Origin: Alphaproteobacteria bacterium
Lineage (GTDB): Bacteria; Pseudomonadota; Alphaproteobacteria; Micropepsales; Micropepsaceae
Length of the DNA stretch: 64,000 nt
NCBI GenBank assembly: GCA_024236055.1
Contig: JACKLF010000002.1
Coordinates: 310,001-374,000 of the forward strand
Reading direction: 5' to 3'
The translations under genes were made by a program, and so were the position numbers. Shown one piece after another: positions 44,771-53,479 of this stretch. Every line of letters starts with the position of its first letter. Within the stretch, counting starts at the first letter, position 1. The notes under the pieces were generated by a model that made no database searches, had not been told where the DNA came from, and worked only from the letters and a program-made list of their open reading frames with translations.

Positions 44771-45052
44771 ATGTCACAGAACTTCGATGCGATGACCCCG
44801 CTTCCCGCCTGCCTGTCGCGCCGCGGTCTTCTGCGCGGCGCGGTCGCCGCCACCGGCGGTGCGATGGCCCTGCTGGCCGCCGCCGCCCCGGCCGAGGCGC
44901 GCATGACCGAAAGGGCCGCAAGCTATCGCGACGCGCCCAAGGGCAATGAGGATTGCGCCAACTGCACCCTGTTCCGCGCGCCCGCATCCTGCACGCTGGT
45001 GGAGGGAAAGATCGACAGGAAGGGATGGTGCCGCTTCTATTCCAAGAAGTGA
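44771..45052 (+). CDS. high-potential iron-sulfur protein (HiPIP)
   Basis: 93-residue precursor. The twin-arginine signal LSRRGLLRGAVAATGG ends near AEA42, so the protein folds with its cluster before export to the periplasm. Four cysteines (62, 65, 74, 87; C-x2-C-x8-C-x12-C) and the WCRFY ending define a HiPIP carrying one [4Fe-4S] cluster at high potential. AAGGAGTGCCCC is a strong ribosome-binding site. The gene directly follows the Cyc2-like gene and is the likely periplasmic electron acceptor. Confidence 0.92.
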   Translation: MSQNFDAMTPLPACLSRRGLLRGAVAATGGAMALLAAAAPAEARMTERAASYRDAPKGNEDCANCTLFRAPASCTLVEGKIDRKGWCRFYSKK

Positions 45053-45100
45053 CGGGCCAAATCAGGCTATGCTGGGCGCGCCGCACCCGTCAGGAGCCTC

Positions 45101-45730
45101 ATGCCCACCACCCCCGTCGCCGACCATCTGGGCCTGGAGGACGTGCTGGACCGCGTTATCCAGCTGGGTCATCACAATGGCGAGGACGAAGCCGCGCCAG
45201 ATCACATCCGGGGCCGCGTGTCGGTCGCCAACCTGATGGACCGGATCGGCGAGCGTTCCTTCGGCCCCCTGATGCTGGTGCCCAGCCTGATCGCCCTGTC
45301 GCCCGTCGGCGCCATTCCCGGCCTGCCCGCCGTCACCTCGGTCGTGATCCTGCTGATCACCGGCCAGATCCTGCTGGGCCAGCCGCATTTCTGGATTCCC
45401 GCCTGGCTGGGCGCGCGCAGCGTCGACGCCCACCGGCTGGAAAGCGGCCTGAGCAAACTCCAGCCCGCCGCCCGCTTCATCGACCGCTTCCTGCTCAGCG
45501 CCCGGCTGACCTGGCTGACCACCGGGCCGTTTTTCTATGCCATCGCGCTGTTGTGCTTCCTGATCGCACTGGTCACGCCGATCCTGGAGATCATTCCCTT
45601 GGGCGGCATCCCGCCCAACGCGGCGCTGGTCGCCTTCTCACTGGCGATAACCGCGCGCGACGGGCTGTGGGCGCTGACCGCTTTCGCCTTCAGCGCCGGC
45701 AGCGTCGTGCTGGCGTTGCACCTGTTTTAG
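45101..45730 (+). CDS. exoD: ExoD family membrane protein
   Basis: 209 residues. RVSVANLMDRIGERSFGPLM is followed by helices (LVPSLIALSPVGAIPGLPAV, VILLITGQILLG) and a second hydrophobic pair at the C-terminus. ExoD of Sinorhizobium affects exopolysaccharide and alkali tolerance; the biochemical role is unclear. It runs in the same direction as the HiPIP, 48 bp after it, but is probably unrelated. It ends overlapping the stop of the convergent small gene. Confidence 0.85.
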   Translation: MPTTPVADHLGLEDVLDRVIQLGHHNGEDEAAPDHIRGRVSVANLMDRIGERSFGPLMLVPSLIALSPVGAIPGLPAVTSVVILLITGQILLGQPHFWIPAWLGARSVDAHRLESGLSKLQPAARFIDRFLLSARLTWLTTGPFFYAIALLCFLIALVTPILEIIPLGGIPPNAALVAFSLAITARDGLWALTAFAFSAGSVVLALHLF

Positions 45731-46014
45731 CCGGGCTTCATGGGCGTGGAGGGATAGACCTTTCCATCCGGCGTCACGGTCATCAGGTAGCGGTTGCCGC
45801 CCTTGTCGCCCTTCACGAAAAAGCTGCCCGCCTGGTACATGGCGACCGACAGGTCCGAATAGCCCTGGGCCCGCGCCGCGCCGAGCGCCTTGTCCTTCTG
45901 GGCCGGGGTATACTGGTCGACGGTGGCGGGGTGGGCCATCTCCATCGTCAGGGCCATCGCCGGGGCCGCCGTCATGATCAGGGCCGAAGCTGAAATCGCT
46001 GTCATCAATCGCAT
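45727..46014 (-). CDS. small exported protein
   Basis: 95 residues with a signal peptide (MRLMTAISASALIMTAAPAM). The mature part contains KALGAARAQGYSDLSVAMYQ and GGNRYLMTVTPDGKVYPSTP, resembling a PepSY-like or YpeB-like small beta-alpha unit, but I do not assign a family. GGAGAG precedes the ATG at 46012–46014. Confidence 0.6.
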   Translation of the reverse strand: MRLMTAISASALIMTAAPAMALTMEMAHPATVDQYTPAQKDKALGAARAQGYSDLSVAMYQAGSFFVKGDKGGNRYLMTVTPDGKVYPSTPMKPG

Positions 46015-46362
46015 GGCACTCTCCATTTATGCAGGAAACGGGAAAACCCCCGTTGCGTAGCACCGCCGCGGCCCGGTTTCGGCTTAAGATTGCGACATCT
46101 GCGACGGCGGGGCGCGATCCCGGCGCGCCCATAACCAACTGTTTCAAAATGGTTTTTCGCGCCCGATTGATCCGCCGGGAGGTTGGGTTTATACTGGCAA
46201 GACGTGGTTCTTGTGTCTTTCGTCAGACGAAGCGCTTCCGTCTCTTTCTGACCGCCTCACCGCGCCGGACCGAACCGAAACTCTTCCTTCAGGCTTCGAT
46301 CATGTTCCACCGCTTCCGTGCGCGTCGCATGGGAGCCAATCCGATGACTGAAAGGAAAATCC
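46015..46362. other. 348-bp region: csp promoter and long leader
   Basis: Contains the csp promoter (46167–46195) and a leader of about 160 bases, typical of cold-shock genes whose mRNA structure controls translation. AGACG and CGTCT arms near 46224–46242 could form a hairpin. AAAGGAAAA precedes the ATG. No other gene supported. Confidence 0.5.
46167..46195 (+). promoter_or_regulatory. promoter of the first cold-shock gene
   Basis: TTGATC (46167–46172), 17 bases, TATACT (46190–46195). Near-consensus sigma-70 type, giving a 5' leader of about 160 nt before the csp ATG. Confidence 0.65.
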
Positions 46363-46566
46363 ATGACCATCGGCACCGTGAAGTTCTTCAACACCACGAA
46401 GGGCTTCGGCTTCATCGCTCCTGAAGATGGCGGCAAGGACGTGTTCGTCCACATCAGCGCCGTCGAAGCGGCGGGCATGCGCACCCTGAATGAAGGCCAG
46501 AAGGTCTCGTTCGACATTCTGCCGGACGCGCGCGGCGCCAAGGCCGGCAATCTGCAGGCCGTGTAA
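46363..46566 (+). CDS. cold-shock protein (CspA family), first copy
   Basis: 67-residue single-stranded nucleic-acid-binding protein and RNA chaperone. RNP1-like KGFGFIAPEDG and RNP2-like VFVHIS are intact. It is 85–90 percent alike to the copy at 47997. A long leader and an AAAGGAAAA ribosome-binding site point to post-transcriptional control. Confidence 0.95.
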   Translation: MTIGTVKFFNTTKGFGFIAPEDGGKDVFVHISAVEAAGMRTLNEGQKVSFDILPDARGAKAGNLQAV

Positions 46567-46572
46567 TAGCCA

Positions 46573-46604
46573 GGCGGACGGCTGCGCCGGCGTGGCCGTC
46601 CGCC
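46573..46604 (+). terminator. hairpin after first csp gene
   Basis: Perfect 10-bp stem GGCGGACGGC (46573–46582) with GCCGTCCGCC (46595–46604), 12-base loop. Only CCCCATATT follows, so termination or mRNA stabilisation are both possible. Confidence 0.5.
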
Positions 46605-46620
46605 CCATATTGAGGACCGG

Positions 46621-46857
46621 ATGACAAGCAAAAAGAACTCTGCCACCCGCAAGACAATGGGCGCCGCCCAGATCTGGGAAGAACGCACCGCGCTGGTGAA
46701 GCGCGAACTGGCCGCCGAAAGCGCCGCCAACGACGCCAAGACCGCCCGCCTGCGCGCGCTGCGGCTGGAAAAGGAAGCCGAAGAGGCCGAGGCCGCCCCC
46801 GAAAAGGAACCGGCGCCCACCCCCAAAAAGCGCATCAAGCGCATCGTGGTCAGCTGA
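46621..46857 (+). CDS. small charged helical protein
   Basis: 78 residues, highly charged: KTMGAAQIWEERTALVKREL, then an Ala/Glu/Arg coiled-coil-like helix and a basic end (KKRIKRIVVS). No family recognised. It lies 16 bp after the csp hairpin and 11 bp before the Gre-like gene, suggesting an operon with the latter. Confidence 0.55.
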   Translation: MTSKKNSATRKTMGAAQIWEERTALVKRELAAESAANDAKTARLRALRLEKEAEEAEAAPEKEPAPTPKKRIKRIVVS

Positions 46858-46868
46858 CCGCCCGCACC

Positions 46869-47318
46869 ATGTCGCGCGCCTTCGTCAAGGAAACCGCCGA
46901 GTCGGCCGCCCCGCCCGAGCGCATGGTCGATGACGGCCCCAACCTGGTCACCGCCGAAGGCATGGACCAGATCAGGGCACACATCGCCCGCATCGAAAAC
47001 CAGATGCAGTCCGAGGCCAATGTGCTGCTGCGCGAGACGCTGGCGCGCGACCTGCGCTACTGGACCCTGCGCCAGGCCAGCGCCGAAATCGTGCCGCCCG
47101 CCGCCGGCGACACGATCGCCTTTGGCAGCACCGTCGCCGTTGCCCGCAAGGGCCGCACACAGACCTTCCGCATCGTCGGCGTCGACCAGGCCGATGCCGC
47201 AAAGGGCCTGATCAGCTTTCGCAGCCCGCTGGCCCAGGCGGTGATGGGCGCGCGCATCGGCGACGTCATCGAAGCCGCCGAACCCCTGGGCGAAATCGAA
47301 ATCACAGAAGTTCGCTGA
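46869..47318 (+). CDS. GreA/GreB-family transcription elongation factor-like protein
   Basis: 149 residues. The N-terminal coiled coil is short (about 30–70, MDQIRAHIARIENQMQSEAN) and the C-terminal FKBP-like domain is clear (DTIAFGSTVAVARKG, FRIVGVDQADAAKGLISFRS, VMGARIGDVIEA). Gre factors rescue backtracked RNA polymerase; the shortened coiled coil here resembles the Rnk or GreB-like alphaproteobacterial variants, so cleavage activity is uncertain. Its 3' end overlaps arsC by 17 bp on the other strand. Confidence 0.8.
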   Translation: MSRAFVKETAESAAPPERMVDDGPNLVTAEGMDQIRAHIARIENQMQSEANVLLRETLARDLRYWTLRQASAEIVPPAAGDTIAFGSTVAVARKGRTQTFRIVGVDQADAAKGLISFRSPLAQAVMGARIGDVIEAAEPLGEIEITEVR

Positions 47319-47652
47319 CCGTCTCCGACGGACGGCACAGCCGCGCGCCTTTCTGCGTCACGACAATCGGCCGGTTCATCAGCACCGGCGTGCGCGCCAT
47401 CGCTTCCAGAAGCTCGCCATCGGGCGAATCCGGCGTGATGGCGGCGGCACTGACCGCCTCGGCCTCCTTCCAGCGCACCACCTCGCGCACCGGCACGCCA
47501 AGCCTGGCGACCAGCGCCTTCAGTTCCGCGCGGTCCAGCGGTGTCTTCAGATACTGAATCACCACCGGCTCCAGCCCCTTGTCCTGCAACAGCGCCAGCA
47601 CATTGCGCGAGGTGCCGCACTTGGGATTGTGATAGATGGTAACAGCCGTCAT
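47302..47652 (-). CDS. arsC: arsenate reductase (glutaredoxin-dependent ArsC family)
   Basis: 116 residues. Catalytic Cys12 is in HNPKCGTSRN, with the family motifs YLKTPLDRAEL and LMNRPIVV (the Arg of the NRP loop). It reduces arsenate to arsenite with glutaredoxin, or belongs to the closely related YfgD group. No arsenite efflux or ArsR gene is adjacent, so a full ars operon is not present here. Confidence 0.9.
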   Translation of the reverse strand: MTAVTIYHNPKCGTSRNVLALLQDKGLEPVVIQYLKTPLDRAELKALVARLGVPVREVVRWKEAEAVSAAAITPDSPDGELLEAMARTPVLMNRPIVVTQKGARLCRPSETVSELL

Positions 47653-47996
47653 GGCTCCACTCCTTTACGCTGATGGCGCCAAGCATAGCCCCGTCCCGGG
47701 CCGGAGAAACCCGTTTTCGCCTCAGCGATACGGTTCCAAACCTGCAACGATGTGACGGTTTTGCGTTGCACTTGCGAAGAAACCGGCACACCTCACGGCA
47801 TTGCGCTGGTGCCGGACGGCGCGTATTCTCGCCGCCACGTGGAGTTACGTCCCGTCACAGAAGAAGCGCACCTGATCAATCCTGCCGCCTTTATCGAGTG
47901 CGCGCCTGGACGAGAGTTGAACTTCCTTTCCTGCGACCCCGTAAATCCCCGTTCCACCGGCATATCGCCGGGGGAGACCTAAGCAGGAACCTAGGA
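47653..47996. other. 344-bp leader region of second csp gene
   Basis: Upstream region between arsC and the second csp gene, read rightward. No clear −35/−10 pair was found, although GTTGCACTTGCGAAG near 47765 may be part of one. AGGAACCTAGGA precedes the ATG. No gene supported. Confidence 0.4.
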
Positions 47997-48200
47997 ATGA
48001 CTATCGGTACCGTCAAATTCTTCAACACCACCAAGGGTTATGGCTTCATCGCGCCGGAAGGCGGCGGCAAGGATGTGTTCGTCCATGCCACGGCCGTGGA
48101 AGCGGCGGGCCTGCGCTCGCTGAATGAAGGTCAGAAGGTTTCCTTCGACATCGTGCCGGACGCGCGCGGCGCCAAGGCGTCGAACCTGAAGGCCGTCTGA
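47997..48200 (+). CDS. cold-shock protein (CspA family), second copy
   Basis: 67 residues, MTIGTVKFFNTTKGYGFIAP onward, with RNP motifs KGYGFIAPEGG and VFVHAT. A close paralogue of the copy at 46363. It has its own leader and a terminator. Longer in-frame readings from the leader are not credible. Confidence 0.94.
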   Translation: MTIGTVKFFNTTKGYGFIAPEGGGKDVFVHATAVEAAGLRSLNEGQKVSFDIVPDARGAKASNLKAV

Positions 48201-48242
48201 CCTGAAGACCGTCTGAGACGGACCGATCTCAGGACATGGAAA

Positions 48243-48270
48243 ACCGGCGGCCCTGTCCGCCGGTTTTTTT
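48243..48270 (+). terminator. rho-independent terminator of second csp gene
   Basis: ACCGGCGG pairs with CCGCCGGT around CCCTGT, followed by seven T. 42 bp after the stop. Confidence 0.9.
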
Positions 48271-48305
48271 GTGCCCGCGCGGCGGACGCGCGTTGCGGAT
48301 ATCCG

Positions 48306-48740
48306 CTACCGGCCCGCCACCGCGGTCTGGTCCTTTTGCGGGGCAGCAAAGGAAATATCCAGCCGCTGCTGCTTGGCGTCCGGGCCCGCGGTGGTGAAAT
48401 CGGCGCTGCGGCCGTCGCCGTCATGACCGGCCAGCATGGCGCTCAGCGTGTACTTGCCCGCCGGCGCCCGCAGCAGAACCCAGGGCCCGTCGCAATCCAT
48501 CCGCACCAGCGTCTGGCCGCCGCGCGACAGGGTCACATGCTCGCCGGCAACGAATTCCTGCGCGCCATTGGAAAACACCACCTTTACCGGATAGGCGTCC
48601 CACCTGGGATCATCCTTGGCCGATCCGACGCCGGTGCACACCGCATCCACGCCGTTCTGGGTCATGGGCGTATCGGGGGCCGCCGCGGCAGGGACGGACA
48701 TGGCAATAACCGCGATGGCGGAAAGGATAATGGGGCGCAT
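48306..48740 (-). CDS. exported carboxypeptidase-regulatory-like small protein
   Basis: 144 residues. The signal peptide MRPIILSAIAVIAMSVPAAA precedes a beta-rich domain with VKVVFSNGAQEFVAGEHVTL and DGPWVLLRAPAGKYTLSAML, suggestive of an Ig-like carboxypeptidase-regulatory fold. Two Cys (about 35, 83) may form a disulfide. No family was named with confidence. It stands alone. Confidence 0.6.
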   Translation of the reverse strand: MRPIILSAIAVIAMSVPAAAAPDTPMTQNGVDAVCTGVGSAKDDPRWDAYPVKVVFSNGAQEFVAGEHVTLSRGGQTLVRMDCDGPWVLLRAPAGKYTLSAMLAGHDGDGRSADFTTAGPDAKQQRLDISFAAPQKDQTAVAGR

Positions 48741-48877
48741 GGGGAATCTCCCGAAAATATCGGTTCAAGCCCCCTTATGGGCTTAACTGGCGCCGCCATT
48801 ACTGGTTCCCTGCATGGCACCGGGTAGCATGCTGCGGTTGCACATGACATATTCGCGTCTGGGCATAGGAACCTGTT

Positions 48878-51643
48878 GTGACTGCGGAAAAAACTCTCGA
48901 CGTCCAGACCCTGGTGGACGGGGTGCAGCTGCGCCACGACCTGACCGCGCTGGCCAAGGCGACGCCGGACGTCACCACCCTGCGCCAGGCGGGCCTGACG
49001 CTGATCAAGAAGGCCTTTCAGGACGGCCGCGAGAAGGTGCATTTCAGCGTCGAGCATGAAGGCCTTCCTGGCCTGGCGGCCGCGCGCGCCCTGTCGGCGA
49101 TGCAGGATGTGCTGATCCAGGTCATCTACGATTTCGCGGTCAAGCACGTCTATTACGCCCAGAACCCGTCCAGCGCCGAACGCATCGCCGTCGTCGCCAC
49201 CGGCGGTTATGGCCGCGGCGAGCTGGCCCCCGGTTCCGATATCGATCTTCTGTTCGTGCGCCCCTTCAAGCAGACCGCCTGGGGCGAAAGCGTCATCGAG
49301 TTCATTCTCTACATGCTGTGGGACCTGGGCCTGAAGGTCGGCCACGCCACCCGCAGCCTGGGCGAATGCGTGCGCCTGGCCAAGCAGGACGTCACCATCC
49401 GCACCGCGCTGCTGGAGTCGCGCTTTCTGTGGGGCGACAGCGATCTGTATGACGACCTGCGCAAGAAATTCTGGAACGACATCGCCGGCGGCGGCGGCCA
49501 GGACTTTGTCGAGGCCAAGCTGGCCGAACGCGACCAGCGCCACGCCCGCCAAGGCGAAAGCCGCTATCTGGTCGAGCCCAACATCAAGGAAGGCAAGGGG
49601 GGGCTGCGCGACCTTCAGACCCTCTACTGGATCGGCAAGTATCTCTATCACGTCGAGGATGCCGCCGACCTGGTGCAGCATGGCGTCTTCACACGCGACG
49701 AATACGAGATCTTCCAGAAGGCGGAAGCCTTCCTGTGGAACGTGCGCGTGCACCTGCACTATCTGCTGGGCCGGGCCGAGGAACGCCTGTCCTTCGACGT
49801 GCAACCGGCCCTGGCCGCCGAGCTTGGCTATGTCGATACCGACAAGCCGCGCCGGGCGGTGGAACAGTTCATGAAGGCCTACTTCCTGGTGGCCAAGGAT
49901 GTGGGCGACCTGACCCGCATCTTCTGCGCCGCGCTGGAAGAACAGCACAAGAAACAGCGCCCGCTGCTGCGCCATATCCTGCCGGGCTTCCTGCGCCCGC
50001 GCAGCCCCGAAGACGATTTCTATGTCGAGAATGGCCGGCTGATGGCCCGCGCGGGCATCTTCCGCCAGGACCCGGTCAATATCATCCGCATCTTCTGCGT
50101 CGCCGATTCAAAGGGCGTGGGAATCCATCCGGGCACGCTGCGCACCATCACCCGCTCGCTGGACCTGATCACCGACAAGCTGCGCCAGAATCCCAAGGCC
50201 AACCAGGCCTTCCTGGAGGCGCTGACCTCGCGCCACGACCCGGAACGGGCGCTGCGGCTGATGAACGAATCCGGCGTGCTGGGCCGCTTCATTCCCGAAT
50301 TCGGCCATGCCGTGGGGCTGATGCAGTTCAACATGTACCACCACTATACGGTCGACGAGCACCTGATCCGCGCGGTCGGCAATGTCGCTGCGATCGAGCG
50401 AGGCGAGAACAGCCAGGACAATCCCCTGGCCAGCGAGGTGGTCAAGCGCATCAAGAACCGCGAGGTACTATACTGCGCCATCCTGCTGCATGACGTGGCC
50501 AAGGGCCTGCCGGGCGACCATTCCGATGTCGGCGCCGAGATCGCGCGCAGCCTGTGCCCGCGCCTGGGCCTGTCGGAGACCGACACCGCCGCCGTCGCCT
50601 GGCTGGTCAAATACCACCTGGTGATGAGCGACACCGCCCAGCGCCGCGACGTCTCCGATCCCAAGACCGTGCGCGACTTCGTGGACATGGTGCAGACCCC
50701 CCAGATGCTGCGCCTGTTGCTGGTGCTGACCGTGGCCGACATTCGCGCGGTGGGGCCCGGTGTCTGGAACGGCTGGAAGGGCCAGTTGCTGCGCGAGCTC
50801 TATCACGCCGCCGAGGCCATGATCACCGGCGGCGACCAGGCGCCGTCACGCAGCGCACGCGTGGCCGCATCCAAGTCGGCGCTGGTCGAACGGCTGGGCG
50901 ATTTCTCGCCTGAACAGCGCGAGCGCGCGCTGACGCGGCATTACGACAATTACTGGCTGGCCTTCGAGCCCGAGGACCTGGAGCGTCATGCCCGGCTGAT
51001 GGCCGGGGCCGACGCCCAGAACCAGCTTCTGGCCCTGTCGGCGGTGTCCAGCACCTTCCGCGCCGTCACCGACATCACCATCTACACGCCGGACAATGCC
51101 GGCCTGTTCTCCCAGATCGCGGGCGCCATCGCCATGGCCGGCGGTTCCATCGTCGACGCCAAGGCCTTCACCACGACCGACGGCTTCGCGGTCGACGTCT
51201 TTTCGGTACAGGACCCCGAAGGCGAGGCCTTCAGCGACAAGGACCGCATCGCCCGCCTCAGCCGCGCCATCGAGCAAACACTGCGCGGCGAGGTGTGGCC
51301 GCGCCAGCAGCTGGCCCGCAAGCCCCAGAAGACGCGCACCAGCGCCTTCCGCATCACCCCCAGGGTGCATTTCGACAATGACGCCTCGCGCATCGCCACC
51401 GTGATCGAGGTCGAGGGCCTGGACCGGCCCGGCCTGCTCTACGACATGACGCATGCGCTGTTTGAATCCGGCCTGTCGCTGTCGACCGCGATGGTCACCA
51501 CCTATGGCGAGCGCGCGGTGGACGTTTTCTATGTGCGCGACGGCTTCGGCCACAAGATCGTCCAGCCCAGCCGGCTGGAAGCCATCGAAAGCCGCCTGCG
51601 CAAGGCGCTGGGCGAAAAGCCCGCCCGGACGCTGGTGCCCTGA
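48878..51643 (+). CDS. glnD: [protein-PII] uridylyltransferase/uridylyl-removing enzyme
   Basis: 921 residues; senses glutamine and uridylylates or deuridylylates PII to set nitrogen control. The nucleotidyltransferase motif is GGYGRGELAPGSDIDLLF (109–126), the HD phosphohydrolase motif is LLHDVAKG (His538–Asp539), and two ACT domains follow (VTDITIYTPDNAGLFSQIAG near 730; EVEGLDRPGLLYDMTHAL near 850). The start is GTG at 48878. Many alphaproteobacteria place murJ between glnD and trpS; here trpS follows directly. Confidence 0.95.
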   Translation: MTAEKTLDVQTLVDGVQLRHDLTALAKATPDVTTLRQAGLTLIKKAFQDGREKVHFSVEHEGLPGLAAARALSAMQDVLIQVIYDFAVKHVYYAQNPSSAERIAVVATGGYGRGELAPGSDIDLLFVRPFKQTAWGESVIEFILYMLWDLGLKVGHATRSLGECVRLAKQDVTIRTALLESRFLWGDSDLYDDLRKKFWNDIAGGGGQDFVEAKLAERDQRHARQGESRYLVEPNIKEGKGGLRDLQTLYWIGKYLYHVEDAADLVQHGVFTRDEYEIFQKAEAFLWNVRVHLHYLLGRAEERLSFDVQPALAAELGYVDTDKPRRAVEQFMKAYFLVAKDVGDLTRIFCAALEEQHKKQRPLLRHILPGFLRPRSPEDDFYVENGRLMARAGIFRQDPVNIIRIFCVADSKGVGIHPGTLRTITRSLDLITDKLRQNPKANQAFLEALTSRHDPERALRLMNESGVLGRFIPEFGHAVGLMQFNMYHHYTVDEHLIRAVGNVAAIERGENSQDNPLASEVVKRIKNREVLYCAILLHDVAKGLPGDHSDVGAEIARSLCPRLGLSETDTAAVAWLVKYHLVMSDTAQRRDVSDPKTVRDFVDMVQTPQMLRLLLVLTVADIRAVGPGVWNGWKGQLLRELYHAAEAMITGGDQAPSRSARVAASKSALVERLGDFSPEQRERALTRHYDNYWLAFEPEDLERHARLMAGADAQNQLLALSAVSSTFRAVTDITIYTPDNAGLFSQIAGAIAMAGGSIVDAKAFTTTDGFAVDVFSVQDPEGEAFSDKDRIARLSRAIEQTLRGEVWPRQQLARKPQKTRTSAFRITPRVHFDNDASRIATVIEVEGLDRPGLLYDMTHALFESGLSLSTAMVTTYGERAVDVFYVRDGFGHKIVQPSRLEAIESRLRKALGEKPARTLVP

Positions 51644-51710
51644 TTGCGCCCGGCTTGCATGGGCGCGGGCTTGGCCGCATAACAGCCGCCAATTCAGCAA
51701 GAACCACTCC

Positions 51711-52733
51711 ATGACCCAGAAACACGCCCCCCTTGTCCTGTCCGGCATGCAGCCCACCAACACCCTGCATCTGGGCAACTATCTGGGCGCGCTGAAGAAC
51801 TGGGTGAAGATGCAGGACGAAATGCCCTGCCTGTTCTGCGTGGTGGACATGCACGCCATCACCGCCGACGCCGGCTATGGCAAACCCGCCGAGCTGGCCC
51901 AGGCCACGCGCGAGGTCACCGCCGCCTATATCGCCGCCGGCGTGGACCCGGCGCGCACCCCCATCTTCAACCAGGGCCAGGTGCCCGAACATGGCGAACT
52001 GGCCTGGGTGCTGAACTGCGTGGCGCGGCTGGGCTGGATGGACCGCATGACCCAGTTCAAGGAGAAGTCGGGCAAGCACAAGGAACGCGCCAGCGTCGGG
52101 CTTTACACCTATCCGGTGCTGATGGCCGCCGACATCCTGGTCTATCGCGCCACCCATGTCCCGGTGGGCGAGGACCAGAAGCAGCATCTGGAACTGGCGC
52201 GCGACATCGCCGCCAAGTTCAACAACGACTATGGCGAGGCGGATTTCTTCCCCCAGCCCGAGCCCGTCATCATGGGCCCGGCCACGCGCGTGATGAGCCT
52301 GCGCGACGGCACCAAGAAGATGTCCAAGTCCGACGAAAGCGACATGAGCCGCATCAACCTGACCGACGATGCCGACGCCATCGCGAACAAGATCCGCCGC
52401 GCGCGCACCGATCCCAGCGCCCTGCCCGACAGCAAGGACGGCCTGAAGGACCGGCCGGAAGCCGAGAACCTTCTGTCCATCCATGCCGCCCTGTCGGACC
52501 AGCCGCTGGAAGCCTCCATCGCCCAGTTCGCCGGAAAGCAGTTCTCGGAATTCAAGCCGGCGCTGGCCGACCTGACCGTGGCCAAGCTGGAGCCGATCAA
52601 CCGCCGGATGCGCGAGCTGCTGGCCGATCCGGCCGAGATCGACCGCATCCTGCACCAGGGCGCGGCGCGCGCGCGCGCCATCGCCACGCCGATCATGGAC
52701 GACGTGAAAAAGACGATCGGGTTTATCCGGTGA
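51711..52733 (+). CDS. trpS: tryptophanyl-tRNA synthetase
   Basis: 340-residue class Ic synthetase. The HIGH-like motif is TLHLGNYLGALKNW (about residues 18–31) and the KMSKS loop is KKMSKSDES (203–207). Length is normal for the long alphaproteobacterial form. The stop overlaps the GTG start of the SDR gene, so the two are coupled. Confidence 0.95.
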   Translation: MTQKHAPLVLSGMQPTNTLHLGNYLGALKNWVKMQDEMPCLFCVVDMHAITADAGYGKPAELAQATREVTAAYIAAGVDPARTPIFNQGQVPEHGELAWVLNCVARLGWMDRMTQFKEKSGKHKERASVGLYTYPVLMAADILVYRATHVPVGEDQKQHLELARDIAAKFNNDYGEADFFPQPEPVIMGPATRVMSLRDGTKKMSKSDESDMSRINLTDDADAIANKIRRARTDPSALPDSKDGLKDRPEAENLLSIHAALSDQPLEASIAQFAGKQFSEFKPALADLTVAKLEPINRRMRELLADPAEIDRILHQGAARARAIATPIMDDVKKTIGFIR

Positions 52734-53479
52734 AAACGGCGCTGGTCACGGGCGCGGGCAAGCGGCTGGGCCGCGCCATCGCGCTTGACCTGGCGGCGGA
52801 TGGCTGGAACGTCGCCATCCATTACAACACATCGGAAGACGAAGCCGACAGCGCCGCCCAGCAGGTGCGCGCCTTCGGCCGCGAAGCCGCCATCGTCAAA
52901 TGCGATTTGTCGCGCGAGGATCAGACCGCCACGCTGGTCGAACGTGCCGCCGCCGAGCTGGGCCCGCTGACCGCGCTGGTCAACTCGGCCTCGCTGTTCG
53001 AAGATGACAATTGGCACAGTGCCACCCGCCAAAGCTGGGACGACCACATCGAGACCAACCTGCGCGCGCCCTTCGTGCTGGCCCAGCATTTCGCCCGCCA
53101 GCTTCCTGAAAACGCGCAAGGCAGCATCATCAATGTCATCGACCAGCGGGTCTTGAAGCCCACGCCACAATTTTTGTCCTACAGCCTGTCCAAGGCCGGG
53201 CTGCACTGGCTGACCACCACCCTGGCCCAGGCCATGGGCCCGCGCATCCGGGTCAATGCGGTGGGCCCCGGCCCCACCATGAAGAATCCGCGCCAGTCCG
53301 ATGCCGACTTTGCCCGCCAGCGCGAAGCAACCGTCCTGGGCCATGGCGCCGAACCCGCCGATATCTGTGCCGCAGTGCGCTACCTGCTGTCGGCCGGCGC
53401 GGTGACGGGCCAGATGCTGGCGGTGGATGGCGGCCAGCACCTGATCTGGCAGACGCCCGATGTACAGGTGACGGAGTGA
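52730..53479 (+). CDS. SDR oxidoreductase, pteridine-reductase-like
   Basis: 249 residues. The NAD(P) motif TGAGKRLGRAIA (about 7–18), with Arg after GK as in pteridine reductases and FolM, the NSAS motif (NSASLFEDDNW) and the catalytic Tyr151 and Lys155 (YSLSK) are present. The start is GTG at 52730, overlapping the trpS stop. folB follows, which supports a role in dihydromonapterin or folate metabolism; this is inference from context. A 23-bp repeat covers its last codons. Confidence 0.82.
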   Translation: MKTALVTGAGKRLGRAIALDLAADGWNVAIHYNTSEDEADSAAQQVRAFGREAAIVKCDLSREDQTATLVERAAAELGPLTALVNSASLFEDDNWHSATRQSWDDHIETNLRAPFVLAQHFARQLPENAQGSIINVIDQRVLKPTPQFLSYSLSKAGLHWLTTTLAQAMGPRIRVNAVGPGPTMKNPRQSDADFARQREATVLGHGAEPADICAAVRYLLSAGAVTGQMLAVDGGQHLIWQTPDVQVTE

